Notes under the pieces: generated by a model | The model's input: the letters and a program-made list of their open reading frames with translations, nothing else | Told to the model about the DNA's origin: nothing | The model's database searches: none | Shown here: piece by piece, positions 41,143 to 53,200 of the stretch | Numbering within the stretch: position 1 is the first letter of the stretch | Layout: the number at the start of each line of letters is the position of its first letter | Assembly (NCBI GenBank): GCA_963402885.1 | Contig: OY727097.1 | Span: 21,142,001-21,206,000, forward strand | Reading direction: 5' to 3' | DNA from: Antedon bifida | Lineage: Eukaryota > Echinodermata > Crinoidea > Comatulida > Antedonidae | Length of the DNA: 64,000 nucleotides | Translations under genes and position numbers: made by a program

Positions 41143-41526
41143 TAAAAATTTACCCACAAGAGTACATTAAGAAATTTACCCACAAGAGTACATTAAGAAA
41201 TTTACCCACAAGAGTACATTAAGAAATTTAACCACAAGAGTACATTAAGAAATTTACCCACAAGAGTACATTAAGAAATTTAACCACAAGAGTACATTAA
41301 GAAATTTACCCACAAGAGTACATTAAGAAATTTACCCACAAGAGTACATTAAGAAATTTACCCACAAGAGTACATTAAGAAATTTAACCACAAGAGTACA
41401 TTAAGAAATTTACCCACAAGAGTACATTAAGAAATTTACCCACAAGAGTACATTAAGAAATTTACCCACAAGAGTACATTAAGAAATTTAACCACAAGAG
41501 TACATTAAGAAATTTAACCACAAGAG
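41143..41526. repeat. Minisatellite, 26-bp unit, about 15 copies
   Basis: The unit TTAAGAAATTTACCCACAAG followed by AGTACA repeats head to tail with almost no variation except TACCC versus TAACC. The two variants are interspersed, suggesting unequal exchange. It lies in the UFD1-CDC45 intergenic region. Confidence 0.95.
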
Positions 41527-41864
41527 TGGTAACAAGATGTTAATTACAAACGGCATTGCCATTTTGTATAAGAAAGATCGACGCAGACTTTTTTTATGTG
41601 CTTTTTATTATATACTGCAATGACAATGACAAAGAACCTAATAAAAAATATCATAAATTCAAACTGTTTTGGCAGGCGTTTACCGATTTGATGTTTAGTC
41701 CGTAACACGCTACGTTTTATTGTAAGGGAAATTCCTGGATTGTGTCACGGTCAACAAACGTGCTGGAGAATAACAGGCCCATGAAGGTTTCTCGTCTCAT
41801 CTCCTACCACCACCACACAAAAATTATCCAATCATTGACGTTTCATTATATTAGTTTAATTAAT

Positions 41865-44304
41865 GGGGCATTCCACAGTATTTGGTCCGTGGGTTTAAAA
41901 ATTTCATTTACTGATTTTGATGTAACTTTTGGTTAGTTTCATTTCATGTTGAAGTTTATTAAATAACATTTTTTTTATTTTTCTGATATTGATTTTTTAA
42001 GTTATTCAATATTAAATATGAAAAAGTCATATTTGGCGTTACGGACGGGACATTTTTAATCCTATTTATTTCATAAACTATGCATCTTAATATTGTTTAA
42101 CAGATATAGTTAATTTATGTCTCAATAATACATAATCAAGTATTTAATTTAAATTTTGTTGTTTATTAATTTCATACATCCATTTTAAATTCATAAATGT
42201 CCCGTCCGCGACGTTTTAGGCGGTTTTTTTACATTTATTTTAAAAGTAATGATGCAAAAATCTTGATATTTCATTTTCTCCTCCTGAGGACTATATCTCA
42301 TTATATTATGAACAAATTTTTTGAAAATTTTAGATTTTGATGAAAATATCATATTTCAAAAATATATTGTTACGGACGGGACATTTTTGTTACGGACGGG
42401 ACGTATCATTTAAATCCTAATTATTTCACAAACCATGCATCTTTTAAATATTTTTTTGCCAGATATAGTTACTCTATGTCCCTATTGTACATATTCAAGC
42501 ATTTTATAACACATATTTTGTTTATTAAATTTCATATGTACATTTCAAAATTCATAATTGTCCCATCCGCAAAATTTTAATAGTAGTTTTATGGTGTTTT
42601 TTACATTTCAGTTAAAAGTATTGATACCACAATTTAATATTTTGTTTTCTCCTTTTAAAACTATATGCAATACATTATAAACAAATATTTTGAAACTTTT
42701 GGTGAAAATATCATATTCAAAAATATATGGATGACATTTTTCGTAGGCACGGGACAGACATTTTTGTTAAGGACGGCACATATCATTTAAATCCTTTTTA
42801 TTTCATAATAAAACCATGCATCTTGTTAACATTTTTGCCCATAAATATACTGCAGTTACTTTTTTTTAAAGTAAGCTCCAATTATTCATAATAAAGTATT
42901 TTATTAAAATTGTTTATTAATTTCATACTTGCATTTCAAAATTCATAATTGTTACTTCTGAGACATTTCGATTGGGGTTTTTTCCTCACTTGTGTTTATT
43001 GAAGTAATGGCTTTAAAATTGTTATTTAATTCCTAATTTTAAATCTTAATTTTCAACTCCTAAGGATATTAAATTGCAATAGATTTAAACAAGTTTTTTA
43101 AAACTTGTATTTTTTTATTAAAAAAACATTACCATCAAAATTTATTGAATGTTACGGATGGGACATTTTTTTTATGGATGTGATGACAATATTGTAAGAA
43201 TTAAAAAGTGTTTTTGTACTGTAGGCTGAAAAGTACTGTACAAAGGTGTTAACTGTTTATTAATCACAAAACATTGTGGTCTGTATTTAAAATAACAATC
43301 CACAAAAGAACAATACCTAAATCCAAAACAACATGACCAGTATGAATGGGAGTATTGGGTGCGGTCATCGCTTTGTAGATTTCATTCTTTGGTGAATTTG
43401 CAACCAAGAACCTTTTATAAATAAATCAGATACTAAATAATTAAGATTGAATTTTAATAGAAGTAGGCCTACAGTTATTAAATCCAAGCAAGGATAGAAG
43501 GAAATTTCAGATACAACTTGGATCCACTAACAAATTCACAAAAGACATCAAACGCCAACGCCAATTTTTAAAGATTCGCCTTAAATGTGTTAATATCTTG
43601 AAGTCTTGTTTAATATGCCAAGCATAACTTTTATATTAGTGTAAATAAATATTTTGATAACATTTTACAATATTGCTTCTCGTTATAACTCTTCGAATAA
43701 TTAATTTTATAAATAATATTTCATATTTATGAATTTTAATATTTTCACTTGACATAAACTTTTAAACAGTGTTTCAAAGGTTGAATTATATTTTGATTTG
43801 TAAATAAAAGATTACATTGATGTAAAAAACTTATTTTTAAATTTTTTTAATAGCAAAATTGTACAATTTTTTAACGTGGACAAAGTTGTCCTGTCCGCGA
43901 CGTTAGAAATGTCCCGTCCGTAACGACATATAAATCATATTTATTAATAAATTTTCAGTTCAATTTTTATAATTAACATTCAGTTATCTAAAACAACTAT
44001 CTGGCAACATAATAATACAAAACAAATTTTAAAATCTCTTTTAAATGAGGAGAAATATTACAATACGTAAACCTTCTCAAAAGTCATGTCCATTTGCCGT
44101 CCCATCCGCGACGCATACAATTTTCATAATAACATTTTTTTTGTACAGTCTTTTTTCTTTTTTTGACTTTCATAATAAACATTGGCCATATATGTATACA
44201 TTTATTCTACTTTGAATTTTGTATTCTTTTTTATTTCTAAGATATGTCTAGTTATATTCTCAAAAATGTCCCGTCCGTAACAAAAAAATACTGTGGAATG
44301 CCCC
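41865..44304. mobile_element. 2.4-kb inverted-repeat element with internal GTTACGGACGGGACA repeats
   Basis: The ends are GGGGCATTCCACAGTATTT (41865 on) and its inverse ending at 44304. It is flanked by TAAT on both sides (41861-41864 and 44305-44308), a 4-bp duplication. The interior carries diverged tandem units of roughly 340 bp, each with TTACGGACGGGACATTTTT and, further on, AAATGTCCCGTCCGCGACG. The same motif appears in inverse orientation towards the right end. The class is uncertain: several superfamilies make 4-bp duplications. No transposase frame was seen. An exon-like segment at 43317-43411 lies inside. Confidence 0.75.
43317..43411 (-). CDS. Possible isolated exon inside the 2.4-kb element
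   Basis: The minus strand reads, after an AG acceptor, FLVANSPKNEIYKAMTAPNT then PIHTGHVVLDL, ending TTTAG|GTATTG. It is open for 31 residues, of non-repetitive composition, with plausible splice borders, in otherwise AT-rich non-coding sequence. I do not recognise the domain. It could be a captured host exon, a piece of the element's own former gene, or chance. The acceptor has a weak pyrimidine tract. Confidence 0.25.
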
Positions 44305-45257
44305 TAATATAATTATGATTATAAACAATCATATTTTTACAATAACGGTAATCCCTCTTATCTCACCTGTAATAAAATAAATGAAATATATAAGGCCAAA
44401 TAAAATTAATAACCAGTTTATCGTCCGGGATTAAAAAAAAAATGATGAGGGAGGCCCTTTTTATTTTTTATTTAAATTTACGCAAATTTGTCCAATATGG
44501 CCGCCAACTTATATTTTTATTCTTACATTTCTTAAATTTTATGTAAATAAAAATACACTTGAAAACACTAATAATTTTAATTAAGCATTAATTTATAACT
44601 TTATTCTTCTTGCGAATCAAAACACAAACAAATACCCCCATTTTATCGTAGTTCAACAAAGAGTAAGTAAAAAATCATGACGAACGAATAATAAAGATTC
44701 TCTGTGTACCACAGAAACAAAACCACGCAATGTCAAGTCGGTCGGTCGCTGTTCCAGACGTGTACCGATGTCATACTAATTAGTCACGCGTGTTGCATAC
44801 TGCAAAACGGCTGCTGCATGCATGACCCGAGCCTAGTACACGATGTGTGGGCTGTCTAGGCCTACAGTATTTGGATTACGATTTACGGAAAGGTAAACAT
44901 TTTGTAAATATAAATTCCAGTCAAATAATTCTAACATAAAAAATAAAATTAAAATCGATGTGGCGCCAAAAATCGGCACGGGCGGGGACGATAAACTTGT
45001 TATAAATTTTATTTGGCCTAATTAGCATAATATTAATAATAAATACTCATCGTCTAAAATATCCAGGCGGTAAAATCAATAATCTACAGTAAGCCTACAT
45101 AATATAAAAACGATGATGACGTATAATGATCACAAAAATGTTTAGTGTGCCAAATAAAAAATTGTGCGAAGCAATAAAACCAAACGATTAAAAAAAAAAA
45201 CACGATCGGCATTATGAAAAAAAAGCATAGCTACAGTAGTAGTATTCCTAGGGATTA

Positions 45258-47573
45258 CGGTCGAAGCGGCCGCCAACCAAAGCGGCCGCTAGTTCAATAA
45301 CGGTAATTTATATGGAACGCTGTGTGCGCTTTGATTGTCGTTGTTTTGTAATCTTTGATTGTCATTGTTTCGACAGGTTTTCTTTACCTGGGACGTAAAT
45401 AACAATCTACATTACTATGTAATTTATTCTCTTTTTTTACAGATTGAATGTGATACGTTCTTTTAAACGAAATGGCGAATCGATGATTTAATACTTGCTT
45501 TAACTGTTCTAAATGATATATGTTTAATAAAGTCAATAAAATACATTGTGGTGTTTGTATTGTATATTAATATAATATATAAGCCAATTATTAAGAATAA
45601 TATATATATTTTTTCAATAAAGTATATCAAAATAATATATATATATTTGTTATTGTATATTAATTAATTAGTAAGGTAACTACTGTAGTAGTGTTCGCAA
45701 TCATTTAATTGCAATAACATGATGACATCAATTTATTTATTTAATGTCCTAAATTATTTTATACCTTCAGATATATAAATATTGATCAATTTAAAATGAG
45801 TTTTATACTAAAATAAGATGCAAGTGTCTGTACGGTACGGTTAATTACGCGAATTTCTGCTAAAAACTCGACTGGCGGCCGGCCAGGAATAGTGCTGTAG
45901 AAGGTCGCGTTTTCGTCCCCATGTTGCTTTATTGAAAACACAAACAATGTATTACAATGGAATAACACTTAATGTATAACACACCCTATTACTAATCAAT
46001 AAAAAAAACAAGATTCGATAGATAGAGATATAAAGATTCGGCAATACCGTACGTAAATTATTAATGCAATACTGTACTGTATAAAGATTCGATAGTAAAG
46101 TAAATTAGATATAAATATTCGGCAATACCGTAAGTAAATAATGCAATACTGTATAAAGATTCGATAGTATGTAAATGAGATATAACGATTCGGCAATACC
46201 GTACGTGAATTATTATTGCAATACTGTATAAAGATTCGATAGTATGTAAATGAGATATAACGATTCGGCAATAACGTACGTAAATTATTAATGTAATGCT
46301 GTGTAAAGATTTGATAGTAAAAGTAAACGAGATATAAAGATTCGGCAATACCGTACGTAAATTATTAATGCAATACTGTATAAAGATTCGATAGTATGTA
46401 AATGAGATATAGATTCGGCAATACCGTACGTAAATTATTATTGGAATACTGTATAAAGATTCGATATGTAAATGAGATATAAAGATTCGGCAATACCGTA
46501 CGTAAATTATTGCAATACTGTATAAAGATTCGATAGTATGTAAATGAGATATAACGATTCGGCAATACCGTACGTGAATTATTAATGCAATACTGTACTG
46601 TATAAAGATTCGATAGTAAAGTAAATTAGATATAAATATTCGGCAATACCGTACGTAAATAATGCAATACAGTATAAAGATTCGATAGTATGTAAATGAG
46701 ATATAACGATTCGGCAATACCGTACGTAAATTATTAATGCAATACTGTACTGTATAAAGATTCGATAGTAAAGTATTATTAGATATAAATATTCGGCAAT
46801 ACCGTATGTAAATAATGCAATACTGTATAAAGATTCGATAGTATGTAAATGAGATATAACGATTCGGCAATACCGTACGTAAATTATTGCAATACTGTAT
46901 AAAGATTCGATAGTATTTAAATGAGATATAAAGATTCGGCAATACCGTACGTAAATAATGCAATACTGTATAAAGACTCGATAGTATGTAAATGAGATAT
47001 AACGATTCGGCAATACCGTACGTAAATTATTGCAATACTGTATAAAGATTCGATAGTATGTAAATGAGATATAAAGATTCGGCAATACCGTACGTGAATT
47101 ATTAATGCAATACTGTATAAAGATTCAATAGGAGAGTGCTCGAGAAACATCAGGTCAACGTTATTTTTCCCTTCACTGCCAATATATTTTTTAAAAAAAG
47201 AGATACAAATAAATAAATAAATCGTAAATGAGATATAACGGTTCAATAGTACGTAGATTATGATGCAAGCGTAAATTATTAATGATTCGATAGTATATGT
47301 AAATATATTTAGTATTATATATTTAATATTAAAATACAAATAAAATATACATTGATTTATCGGCAGGCAAACTTAATTATTATAGAAATATAAAGATTCG
47401 ATAGTACATGATTTGGCTTATATTTATTGGTTTGACCATACATACAGCTGTAACTCAACTCGCCATAGGCCATGGCGTTGACAACGACAATCAAAGTTTA
47501 AAGCGCACATGGCGTTCCATACAAATGACGATATTAAACTGGCGGCCGCTTTGGTTGGCGGCCGCTTCGACCA
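45258..47573. mobile_element. 2.3-kb foldback element carrying a minisatellite
   Basis: The ends are GGTCGAAGCGGCCGCCAACC, continuing AAAGCGGCCGC, and their exact inverse at the right end. Similarity continues inward past GGAACGC, GTGCGCTTT and GATTGTCGTTG, giving inverted repeats of about 130 bp. TA is found just outside both ends (45256-45257 and 47574-47575), so a TA duplication is possible. The centre (about 46015-47130) is a minisatellite. There is no transposase. Inverted repeats containing GCGGCCGC and a tandem core resemble foldback-type elements. Confidence 0.75.
46015..47130. repeat. Minisatellite, variable ~65-90-bp unit, about 14 copies
   Basis: The unit runs AATACTGTATAAAGATTCGA, TAGTATGTAAATGAGATATA, then ACGATTCGGCAATACCGTAC and GTAAATTATT. 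Length varies by small insertions such as ACTGT and AATGC. AAGATTCGATAGTA and GATTCGGCAATACCGTA alternate regularly, so each unit carries two related half-units (AAAGATTCG and CGATTCG). Long open frames on the minus strand here are artefacts of the repeat. The array fills the centre of the foldback element at 45258-47573. Confidence 0.9.
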
Positions 47574-48699
47574 TACTCCATTCCTAGTAGTGGTGCGCGC
47601 CACAACAAATTCCAAAAGTTGGTTTTATTGCGACCAAAAATAAACGCGACAGATTTGAGCCTGATCGTCTTACAATGGGCCCGATCGTCTGTTCCCCGTA
47701 GTAGGCCAGGCCTAGCAGCCTAGGCCTAGCTGAAGCAGGAGGCCCTACTATCTAGGGGATAGGCTAGTGTAGTAGGCCTCTAGTCTAGTAGGCCAGACTA
47801 GGCCTATTCTATAGGCTAGGCTAGATAGAGAGGCCTAGCCTAGGCTACGCCTAGTAATAGGCCTAGGTCTGTAACTGTCTGTGGATGGATATGTCTAGGC
47901 TATCCTACTAAAGTTAACTGTAAAGTTAAGTAATAATTCTTATCGATACCTGTTTAACTTACATTATTTATTAGCGAATTCTACTGTAATAAATGAATCA
48001 GCATTATGGCAAAAAAGAACAACAATATAACGCCCTCAATTTAGGCAGATTGTGTATGTGTAGGAAAGTTTTGCAAACAACAAACCAGCAACCCGTATTT
48101 TTAGCCAATCACACAGCAACATTTAGAGGAAGAAAAACACATAACATTGCCAAAAATTCCCGCGAAATAAGCCAAAGAAAGGCTACGCAGCTTAAACGCA
48201 ACAACGTTGCGGCAAGTAAAACGCATCAAAATAGTAAAATATGACATTGTTTTAGAGGCTAAAAGGTACAGCAGTTAATCTATGAACACATTTTTTAGGT
48301 ATAGGCCTAATAATAGTAGTATAACTAGCCCTATAGGCCTATTATAGCCTAGATATAGAGATGCCAACAAGAGGTTAGTAGCCTAGACTAACTAGAGGGC
48401 CTAGGCCTAGTACTTAGTAGTAGTAGTTGGTCCTTCCTAGCTAGTACTATTTTATATTAGTATGTATGATGTGCTGCTAGATAGATACGATTTTTATCAT
48501 ACCGGTTATGTTTGATATCGGTCTAATTTGTATTGGGCGCACTAGATACATTTTCGCCGTTTCTAGATGTTTTTAATTGAAACGCTCATGATTTTATTTT
48601 ATTTAATTTAACTTCGTCTGATAGAAATTCTAATAATAATACAATTGAGATTTGTTTAAACCTCGATCGGTTATTATTTATTAAGTACAGTAAATGTAA

Positions 48700-49080
48700 A
48701 TGTTGACCCATTCTTAAGTGACTTTGGCCCCAGATTTCAAACTTAAGAATGATGAATCCTTAATTAATCAGTATGTTCATAAGTATGTGGGTGTGAATTT
48801 CGTTGATGTACTCAAAATGCTAATTAAATGTCTAATTAGCGCTAATTAAAGGCGTTCTTAAGTAAATTTAGCACAGGAATGGTCACTTAAGAATTATGGA
48901 TATTGATTCCTGATAGGTCCGACAACATTTTAGAATTGGTTTGGTCCATGTACTCGAAATGCTAATTAAATCCAATTTTAGGGGTAATTTGGGTGGTTCC
49001 CCCTTAAAATTGAACAGGACCCGTCACTTAAGAATTGCCATTTCTGGGTCCCATAGACCATATCTACATACTCCACACCT
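48700..49080. repeat. Diverged direct repeats around CTTAAGAAT and GCTAATTAAA
   Basis: CACTTAAGAATT..., GTACTCRAAATGCTAATTAA and neighbouring blocks occur twice or three times about 180 bp apart (48790-48860, 48890-48970, 49020-49110). The origin is unknown. Confidence 0.5.
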
Positions 49081-49379
49081 CAAACCTTTTGTATTCAAAT
49101 TGCTAATTAAAACCTTGTGGGCTCCCAGACTATTAAGTTGGCGTAAAAATAGGGTAGGTTGGTACGGTAGGTATTTAAAAGAAAAAATGTATTTGTTAAT
49201 TAGCATAACAATGTATCAATGAAGGAAAATTAACTATTTTATTATATGGTACTTTTTCAGTTCCTAAAAAAGGTAATTTTCATCCATTGAGACGTCAGTA
49301 TTATATATTTTTTTCCTTTTTCAATAATTAGGCCTACATAGAATTGGCCAGGGTAGAGTTACACCAATATTACATTATT

Positions 49380-49749
49380 TTAGGGTATGTTCAGATCCAT
49401 GGAGTTATGCTTTCTTATCGCAAGCAATGTCATATTATAATTAGCGTCGTAACAGCAAAGTGTTCAGATTTGCCTAGCTAACGCTTTCGTTTCAAACTGA
49501 ATTGTCACCGATTTGGGTGAACATCTGGTATGCAGGAGTAAATTTGATTGGTTACAGGTCAAAATTGTTGATGCATGACTTTCGTATCATAAGCGGCGTC
49601 CACTAATCTTGTACCTTGAGCTGTCGTAACGAACGAAAGAGTAGTGTCGTACGAGGTGGCTTCCACTAATCTTTTCCTGGTTCAGACCTATGGAGTTGTA
49701 CGCCGCGTACAATACGAAAGCATAACTCCGTAGGTCTGAACAGGCCCTT
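49380..49749. mobile_element. Small inverted-repeat element, AGGGTATGTTCAGA family (copy 1)
   Basis: The left end AGGGTATGTTCAGATCCATG continues GAGTTATGCTTTC. The right end, reverse-complemented, is AGGGCCTGTTCAGACCTACG then GAGTTATGCTTTC. A related element with the same leading motif is at 58898-59221. There is no coding frame. A target duplication could not be resolved. Confidence 0.65.
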
Positions 49750-50213
49750 AGGCTTTCTGGTAAGGTAGAATGCACACAAACAATTTCAATATTTTCAGCA
49801 TAAAAGAAAAATCTCAAATGTTTTTGTGCCTTTAAAAGAAAATAATGAACAGCATAATATATCGTACAATTATTATTTTAAGCAAAATAAAGGTATTTTG
49901 AGCAAAAAACCTATTTTGTTTGCATAATATATTATATTTCTGTGACAAAGGCTTTCCCTTTTATGCCTACTAGGCCTACTACTACTTTTCATGTTAAAAA
50001 ATGGAAGAACTGTCTACTTTTCAGTGGGAATAACTGGTTCTTCCCAGATATGATTTGTATAAACGAATTCTGGTAAAAAAGGAAAGAGCCGTCTAAACTA
50101 CTGTACTTTCATGATACAAAATTATATCATTCCCTGTTAAAGTTAACTTACCAATGTCATTGGTCTATATATTAATTTTATTTTTTTATAGTCATCAATT
50201 AGAAGTTTCAAAG

Positions 50214-53200
50214 ATGTTGATTTCGGATCTTCGAAAAGAGTTTTATGATGTGATACTGCATAAGGTAATATACCACAAGAATTTATTTAGTAAATCTAGT
50301 CGCTGTATTTTTATTGTTTTTTAAATACTTTTTTGGTATGTAATGAAAAGTAATTAATAATAATGTGTTTTTTTATTCTTTATTACAGCATGTATTATTG
50401 ATGGTAGCATTTGATGTTGATGCACTATGTGCATGTAAGATTTTGATTTCCTTATTTCAATGTGATAGTGTTCATTATACGTTAGTACCTGTTAGTGGTC
50501 AACAAGATCTTGAACGAGCATTTCTGGAACATTCAGAGCAGGTAAAAATAAGTTGTAATATAATGTTTCATTCTATATGAAAATTTGTTTATTATACTAT
50601 ATTATCGTATTTCCTCGGGTATTATAGTCCCCCTAAAGTATAAGGGCCTAAGCTGAGGTTGCATTCATGTTATTGCCGTTAAAAAAAACTTCATTGATTA
50701 ACTGCAGCATGCGCATGCATTTCTTTTATGAGGCCTTGTTTGAATGGGAATTCTGCATCATCAAATTGAAAACATGATTCATACTTTGTGCCCTGGTAGC
50801 TTCAACTAAGCCTGTACCGTTTACAAGGGCTGTATTAGCATGAGGTACAACCAACCATTTGTATGCTGGAGTAAAGTCTAATTTCTACACCGGAATATAG
50901 CTTTAGATGCCTGGCTATTAGATTGTAGAGAAATTGTTCAAATGAAACAATTTTGCAGAACCAAAGCACAGGGAAATCCCCTGTATAGTCATACTGTACC
51001 TCTCAAATTCGGAAAACATTTTCTGTACAAGAGGATTACTACAGTATCATTACATGATGTAACAAATTACTATATTACGAGCTCCAATATTAAATTTCAA
51101 CATTCTTATAAACCTTGTAGTTTATTGTGATACAGTGTATATATTACTGTATTTAAAAACCATTATATTTGTGTATCATGATGCACTGGTTATCAACTTT
51201 TTTACTAAAGAATATTAGCCACTCCTTGTTTGGATCAGGTATTGTCATTTAATTTGTTGATTTGGTATCATATGTCATTTATTATTCTCCCTCATTTCCT
51301 ATTATTTTGCTTATTTTTATAGATTAAACATGTTGTTCTGATAAACTGTGGTGCTAACATAAACCTTTTAGATGTTCTTCAACCAGAAGATGATGTCACA
51401 TTCTTTGTCTGTGACAGTCACAGACCCATTGATCTTGTTAATGTTTATAATGACACCCAGGTAAGCTTTCATTGAAATACATTTAATTTGTGTTAAATGC
51501 TTCACCTTCAACTTGAAGACAATGTTTACAATTTACACATTTTATAATGTGTGAAATCCACATGAGCCTGGCAGTGTTTAAACATATATTTTTACTATTA
51601 CTCAGAAAATCAAGGTTTCTCCATAAAGAAATTGCACATCATTTTGGCCGTTTATTTATCAAAACAATGAAGATGAAATAAACCTTATTATAGAATGGTT
51701 AACCTTATTGATTCTTTATTTCTTTATTTATTCTTTACTTAGCACTATTTTGTCCATCAATTATCTTGAGATCAATTTCATCTAAGCTAAGCTAAGTCAA
51801 TTTTTCAGAGTATATTCCTTACTACGCTCGCGCTAACCGCTCGCCAATTCGCCAATGGCGACTGGAGTCTCCATTTGGCGAAAATAATTATTGCCTCGTT
51901 CGCCAAATTGGCGAAAATACATTTCCAAGCCTAGGCCTAGCCTGGTCGGCGTGACTTCTTATGGGAGCGAGAATTCGCCACACTTCGGTACTTTCTGACT
52001 CGGGTACACTTTTTACCACCACAGCATTTTATGTGACGACGTCACGATCGCCGTGTTTATTTTTTAGTTCTGTTTAAACATGCGCAGAGCGTGCCTCGAT
52101 GACGTTTTAATGACACACAGTTAATGTGATTGGTTCGTGGCCGGCCTTCGTCGACGACATGATGAGCGAATGAAAGGGGAAGTCCCTAATCTTCGACGTA
52201 GAAAATGAACTTCGAGAAGCATGTGGACGAATACTTCCGTAAACGAGGCTGTTCTGTTATTTAAAAAGTAAAAGTAATTACCTCAATTGTATAATGTTAA
52301 CATGTTTAATTTTATTTCCCTTTCGATTATTCTAACCGAAAGTTGCGCTTAAATTGAATAGCTAAGAAACAGCGTATACTACAACGGCAACCCTGGCCAA
52401 AGCGCGTTTCGGCCGCCTACATAGAATGGGTTACGGCCGCTGCATAGCAAATTCAAAGCTTCTTAAATTTCTGCGGTACATTTCTTCCTAACGTACTTGT
52501 TTTATATAATAGATTGATAAATATTCCACTTATTAAATAATTTAATAAATCGGTAAAATTGACGTTTCGAAGCAAATATTCCATGATGAGAGGCGACATT
52601 TTTCGACATGCCTCGTGTGCGGCGAAGACTAGTTCAGAAAATGGAACAGTCCACTGCGGGGGTTATCCAATCATTAATTAACGCGCTAATACATGCATAC
52701 CATGCACATTGCCTGGGCGACGGTAATTTAGTAATAAGCGGAGAACTGAATTCCCCCGTAAGGAAAATGGTAAACACTGATATTTATGGTAGGGATTATT
52801 TTTTTCAGTGGTTGGTCTTGTTGGCTTCTTCGCACGAGGTCCACGCAAAGTCAAATAAAACGATGTGGTTTATCAAACAGAAATATAAATTAGCTTTAAT
52901 TCAATACTAAATTAGCCAGATTTTGATAATGAGAAAGACTCAAAAATTCAATTTTTATCGTTAAAATTGACATATGAGGCGGATGTACATAATAATAATA
53001 ACCGATTTACATATCAAAATAAAGAGTATTTAAAGCCTGATAACATGCAACAAAAATTACTCCACCACCTATTATGGACCTCGTGCGATCGGGTGCGAAA
53101 ATGGGTAGGTGTTTTCCAAAGTTATTTTTAGCGCGCGGATTTCGGCTCGCCGGCTTTTGTACCTCATTTTTAACTCGCGTTTTCTATTAAAATATTTAAT

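Larger units (their letters stand above)
40640..47695. repeat. Wide inverted-repeat pair with GATCGTCT motifs
   Basis: The left arm (40640-40920) contains CAGACGAACGATCGGACC, AAGACGAT, repeated GGACCCGATCGTCTTCAGCG and CGCGTTTTATTTTGGTCCCA then ATAAAA. The right arm (about 47585-47695), reverse-complemented, contains CAGACGATCGGGCCC, AAGACGAT and CGCGTTTATTTTTGGTCGCA then ATAAAA. The arms match over about 110-250 bp with gaps. No target duplication was found. They could be the ends of one large (7 kb) element that later received other insertions, or two opposite copies of a small one. Confidence 0.55.
38824..50191. other. Divergent intergenic region between UFD1 and CDC45
   Basis: About 11 kb between the heads of UFD1 (minus) and CDC45 (plus). 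Promoters and 5' UTR exons of both genes must lie here, but I cannot place them. The region holds the 26-bp minisatellite, the inverted-repeat pairs 40640-47695, 41865-44304 and 45258-47573, GGCCTAGGCCTA clusters at 40460-40620, 47700-47870 and 48300-48420, diverged repeats at 48700-49080 and a small inverted-repeat element at 49380-49749. No other recognisable gene was found. Confidence 0.6.

Noticed and set aside
46061-47339. Open frames up to 300 codons on the minus strand, rich in Tyr, Ile and Arg
   Set aside because: These are by-products of the tandem array at 46015-47130. They show no domain, and the composition is only that of the repeat.
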